Positions 4,055 through 6,883 of a stretch of DNA of 6,883 bases are shown piece by piece; position 1 is the stretch's first letter, and each line of letters opens with the position of its first letter. This stretch comes from RGIG5299 sp045542315 (GTDB taxonomy: Bacteria > Bacillota > Clostridia > Oscillospirales > RGIG5299), in contig JAZQKU010000061.1 in the NCBI GenBank assembly GCA_045542315.1, positions 1 to 6,883 of the forward strand, read 5' to 3'. The notes under the pieces are model-generated. The model was given only the letters and a program-made list of their open reading frames with translations. It ran no database searches and was not told the origin of the DNA. A program made the translations under genes and the position numbers.

Positions 4055-6883
4055 ATGAAAAGAAAAGTTTTGGCTGTTATAATTGCAGCGGTAATGCTTT
4101 TGCCTCTCGTTTTTGCGGCATTGCCCACTTCTGCCGCCGAAGCATCGGCAAAAAGCGGCTTAAGCAATACTCCGTCTATCATAGGCTCGCAGTACAGAGT
4201 CTCAGGCAATGCGGGAATTAGATTTCTCGTTAGAGTTGCAATGTATAACGACGTTAACAACAGCGAAACCATTGAAAAGATGGGTATGCTGATTATTCCC
4301 TCCGATAAGCTCAACTCCGCTTCGGAGCTTAAATTAACGGAAAACGGGAAGATCAACGGCGTTTCCTATCTTGATATTCAGGCAAAATACTGGTACGATA
4401 CAGATGAAAAGACGTATATGGAATACACGGCGGTGCTGGTAGGAATACCCAACGAGGCAAGACAATTCGCCGCAGTTGCTTATATACTTTATAAGGACGG
4501 CTCCGTTGTATATTCCGAGCCTATGGAGAGAAGCATTGCCGGCATAAAGTCGGGCGCTCCCGACTGGACTGCACTCCCGAATACTGTTTCGGGCGAGGGC
4601 AGCGGAAAAATCACCGTTAATAACGACGGCTCTGTTTACTTTGATAACCCCTCGGGCGGTTGGATGGCAATAACTGCGGCAACCTATAATAAAAAGATAA
4701 AGGTTGACGGTCTTGAAATAAAGCTGAATATTCAAAACCTTTTCACGGGTACTGACGCAGTATGGCTCCCGAATGCACTTGCCATGCTCTTTACAGCCAA
4801 CCTTTCGGCCGACAAGGCAACAGCGCTCGTTCCCCACGACGTAAACGGCGACGGCGCCTACGACCCGAGCAGCTGGATAAATCCCATGTCAGGCAACAGA
4901 ACGGGCGTCAACACCAAGGCAAGCTCCTCTGCGGCGGCTACCTTTACCCTCTTGAACAACGGCGAGACCTACGCGATTTTCGGCGGTATGATATCGGCGA
5001 TAAAGGTGGGCTACGCCGAGGTCGTTACCACCGCTGTTGAAAACGGTAAGGATTTCATTCTCAAATTCAAGCTTGACGGAAACAGCGTGAAGCTCTTTAT
5101 CGACGGTATTGATATCGGAGTTTCATTCCTTGCTTCCGACGTGGTTGATGCCGACGGAAAGGCTTATCTTTCCTTCACAAACGCTTCCTACGGCACCGCT
5201 CACCTCGGCGTCACCGTTAAGGCAATCAACGAGCAACCCGCAAGCAGCTTTAACGGCGCGGAGATACCCGAGCCTCCCGCTCATCTCACCGAGGTTCCCG
5301 AGGGCTACGTCGGCGTTTACACCAAGGCAGACCTCAACAACGTAAGAAGCAACCTCTCCGGAAACTATATTTTAATGAACGATATTGAGTTTACCGCAGC
5401 CGATTATGCCGAGAACGGCAGCTATTACAACGGCGGCAAGGGCTTTGCCCCCATCGGAAGCGACGGTCAGGACGCCTTTACAGGCATTTTCGACGGTAAC
5501 GGCTATGCGATAAAGAATTTGTATATCAGATTAGAGTCGGACGGCGTTACACCCGTTTACGCAGGCCTGTTCGGATATCTTAAGGACGCAACCGTTAAAA
5601 ATCTCGGCTTGGAGGACGGCAAGGTGGCGGCGTATTTAAAATCAGGCGAAACACCCGAAAACGCACCTGCTGTTTCACCTCTTTTCGTCGGCGGTATCGC
5701 GGGATACGTAGGCGATAACAGCAATGTAACCGACTGCTACAATTCAGGCAACACCTACGCGAGCTACGACGGTGCCGCAGACCCCGAGCGCTTCTTTGAT
5801 TTTGCACCTCCCTCGCAAACTCCCGACGATTCGTCGGCGGTGATCGTTTCCTCTCTTGCCGCGCTCGGCACAAAGGTCGGAAGCGAAATATTCCTTGATC
5901 CGATGAATGTCGACAAAATGGTTATCACGGGTTTTAAGGACCTTGAGGCAAACGGCATATATTACAGACTTAACTATGCAAACAGAAATATCTATAACAC
6001 CTACCTTCAGGGACTTGCATGGCACACCTCGGGCGGCAAGGTAAGATTCCGCACCGATGCGGCAACGATAACCATTGAAGCAACGATGAATAACTTTACC
6101 CTCGCTCCCAATATGGACCTCACCGCAACCGCGGGTATGGACGTTCATTCGGGCACGGGCGAGGATCTCAAGTGGGTCTGGACGGTTTGTCCCGACAGTA
6201 ACGGAAACCTTAAAACGACCTTGAATCTCCGCGATCCGGGCGTGATGAAGGATATAGTAATAACCCTTCCCATATTTGCGGGAATAAGCTCCCTTAAGAT
6301 AGGTCTTCCCGAAACGGCAACGCTCGGAGACCCCACACCGAGAACGGTTGAAAAGCCCATCGTATTCTACGGCTCGTCAATCACCCACGGCGCCTGCTCG
6401 TCGTCACCCTCAAAGGCATACGTCAATATGCTTGCGACCAAGCTCGACGCCGATATAATAAACCTCGGCTTCAACGGAAGCGCCCACGGCGAGAGCTATA
6501 TGGCAGAGTATATCGCGGGAATAGATATGTCGGCGTTCGTAATGGACTACGACCACAACTCCGACCTTACCGAGCTTGCGGCAAACCATTACAACTTCTA
6601 CAAGACAGTCCGCGACGCAAACCCCGACGTTCCGATAATAATGGTCTCGAAGAGCGACCGCTGGATAAGCGATAACGACATTGACGCCCAGAGATGCGCG
6701 ATAATAAAGGCGTCCTACGACAAAGCGATAGCAGAAGGCGACGAGAATGTTTATTTCGTAAACGGAATCTACTCCTACGGCACAAACCAGAGAGACTGGT
6801 TTATGGCAGACGGCTGTCACCCCAACGACCTCGGAATGTATTATATGGCGGCAAATATCTACCCCACCTTGAAGGCGGCACTT
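4055..6883 (+). CDS. Secreted multidomain SGNH-hydrolase esterase (3' end beyond the window)
   Basis: One open frame of 943 codons runs off the right edge with no frameshift. Seen in order: a signal peptide (1 to about 28; MKRKVLAV, hydrophobic core, PTSAAEA); a module at about 40-165 (SQYRVSGNAGIRFLVRV, MGMLIIPSD) of a type I associate with clostridial surface proteins; a beta-rich region at about 180-395 suggesting a jelly-roll or laminin-G-like fold (low certainty); a GLUG-like region at about 420-570 (YILMNDIEF, FTGIFDGNGYAIKNLYI, AGLFGYL, VGGIAGYVG, VTDCYNSGN), probably beta-helical; and about 605-943, an SGNH esterase with its N-terminal beta domain. That domain shows GMDVH at 694-698, a variant of the GxDLY motif. 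Catalytic blocks: YGSSITHG with nucleophile S775, G805 in NLGFNGS, N835 in DYDHN, and D919/H922 in DGCHPND. It probably removes acyl groups from extracellular glycans or other esters. AAGGAG at 4042-4047 sets the start. Any surface anchor or further domains lie past the edge. Confidence 0.88.
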   Translation, partial: MKRKVLAVIIAAVMLLPLVFAALPTSAAEASAKSGLSNTPSIIGSQYRVSGNAGIRFLVRVAMYNDVNNSETIEKMGMLIIPSDKLNSASELKLTENGKINGVSYLDIQAKYWYDTDEKTYMEYTAVLVGIPNEARQFAAVAYILYKDGSVVYSEPMERSIAGIKSGAPDWTALPNTVSGEGSGKITVNNDGSVYFDNPSGGWMAITAATYNKKIKVDGLEIKLNIQNLFTGTDAVWLPNALAMLFTANLSADKATALVPHDVNGDGAYDPSSWINPMSGNRTGVNTKASSSAAATFTLLNNGETYAIFGGMISAIKVGYAEVVTTAVENGKDFILKFKLDGNSVKLFIDGIDIGVSFLASDVVDADGKAYLSFTNASYGTAHLGVTVKAINEQPASSFNGAEIPEPPAHLTEVPEGYVGVYTKADLNNVRSNLSGNYILMNDIEFTAADYAENGSYYNGGKGFAPIGSDGQDAFTGIFDGNGYAIKNLYIRLESDGVTPVYAGLFGYLKDATVKNLGLEDGKVAAYLKSGETPENAPAVSPLFVGGIAGYVGDNSNVTDCYNSGNTYASYDGAADPERFFDFAPPSQTPDDSSAVIVSSLAALGTKVGSEIFLDPMNVDKMVITGFKDLEANGIYYRLNYANRNIYNTYLQGLAWHTSGGKVRFRTDAATITIEATMNNFTLAPNMDLTATAGMDVHSGTGEDLKWVWTVCPDSNGNLKTTLNLRDPGVMKDIVITLPIFAGISSLKIGLPETATLGDPTPRTVEKPIVFYGSSITHGACSSSPSKAYVNMLATKLDADIINLGFNGSAHGESYMAEYIAGIDMSAFVMDYDHNSDLTELAANHYNFYKTVRDANPDVPIIMVSKSDRWISDNDIDAQRCAIIKASYDKAIAEGDENVYFVNGIYSYGTNQRDWFMADGCHPNDLGMYYMAANIYPTLKAAL

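Noticed and set aside
4837..4866. A dockerin module suggested by DVNGDGAYD
   Set aside because: Dockerins have two such repeats with flanking helices and are usually terminal. Only one motif is seen here, in the middle of a beta-rich region.
4036..6820. Several long minus-strand ORFs opposite the large esterase gene
   Set aside because: The plus frame is continuous for 943 codons with recognisable domains. The antisense frames have no family features or initiation signals and arise from codon bias.
1..6883. CRISPR arrays, insertion sequences, tRNA or rRNA genes, phage or defence islands
   Set aside because: No regularly spaced repeats, transposase or integrase motifs, cloverleaf with CCA end, or known defence gene signatures were seen on either strand.

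Overview
The window looks like chromosomal DNA of a low-to-mid GC, spore-forming member of the Clostridia, probably a gut anaerobe near Oscillospirales/Ruminococcaceae. This placement is an inference. It rests on a spore cortex-lytic enzyme (SleB type), a T-box riboswitch, SigA-type promoters with extended -10 elements, strong AAGGAGG-like ribosome binding sites, GNRA-looped terminators, and a very large secreted modular esterase of the kind common in gut Clostridia. I see no transposase, integrase, phage gene, CRISPR array, tRNA or rRNA.

Layout. (1) Positions 1-111, minus strand: the first 37 codons of an unidentified exported or membrane-anchored protein, transcribed away from the rest. (2) 112-246: a divergent intergenic region with an extended -10 for the minus gene and a duplicated 9-mer. 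(3) 247-942: sleB-like gene. (4) 951-1334: a fully consensus promoter and a textbook tryptophan-specific T-box leader (UGG specifier, UGGC T-box bulge, competing antiterminator and terminator). (5) 1335-2552: trpB, tryptophan synthase beta chain, followed by its own terminator, with no trpA or other trp gene next to it. (6) 2599-3953: a self-contained two-gene transcription unit with its own promoter, a small nitroreductase-family flavoprotein, a short-chain dehydrogenase/reductase and a strong terminator. (7) 4015-6883: an extended -10 promoter and one uninterrupted reading frame of at least 943 codons. It encodes a secreted multidomain protein ending in an SGNH-hydrolase esterase domain and runs off the right edge.

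How the parts work together. The best-defined circuit is the T-box plus trpB unit: uncharged tRNA-Trp should stabilise the antiterminator and switch on a lone TrpB, which converts indole (or indole delivered by a TrpA encoded elsewhere) and serine to tryptophan. The nitroreductase and SDR genes are co-transcribed and plausibly act in linked redox steps, but their substrate cannot be read from the sequence. The large surface protein is most likely a carbohydrate or other ester hydrolase displayed outside the cell.

I found no convincing evidence of a wholly new system. The points most worth following up are the stand-alone, tRNA-controlled trpB, the unusual domain order and composition shift in the giant esterase, and the SDR that lacks the usual tetrad asparagine.
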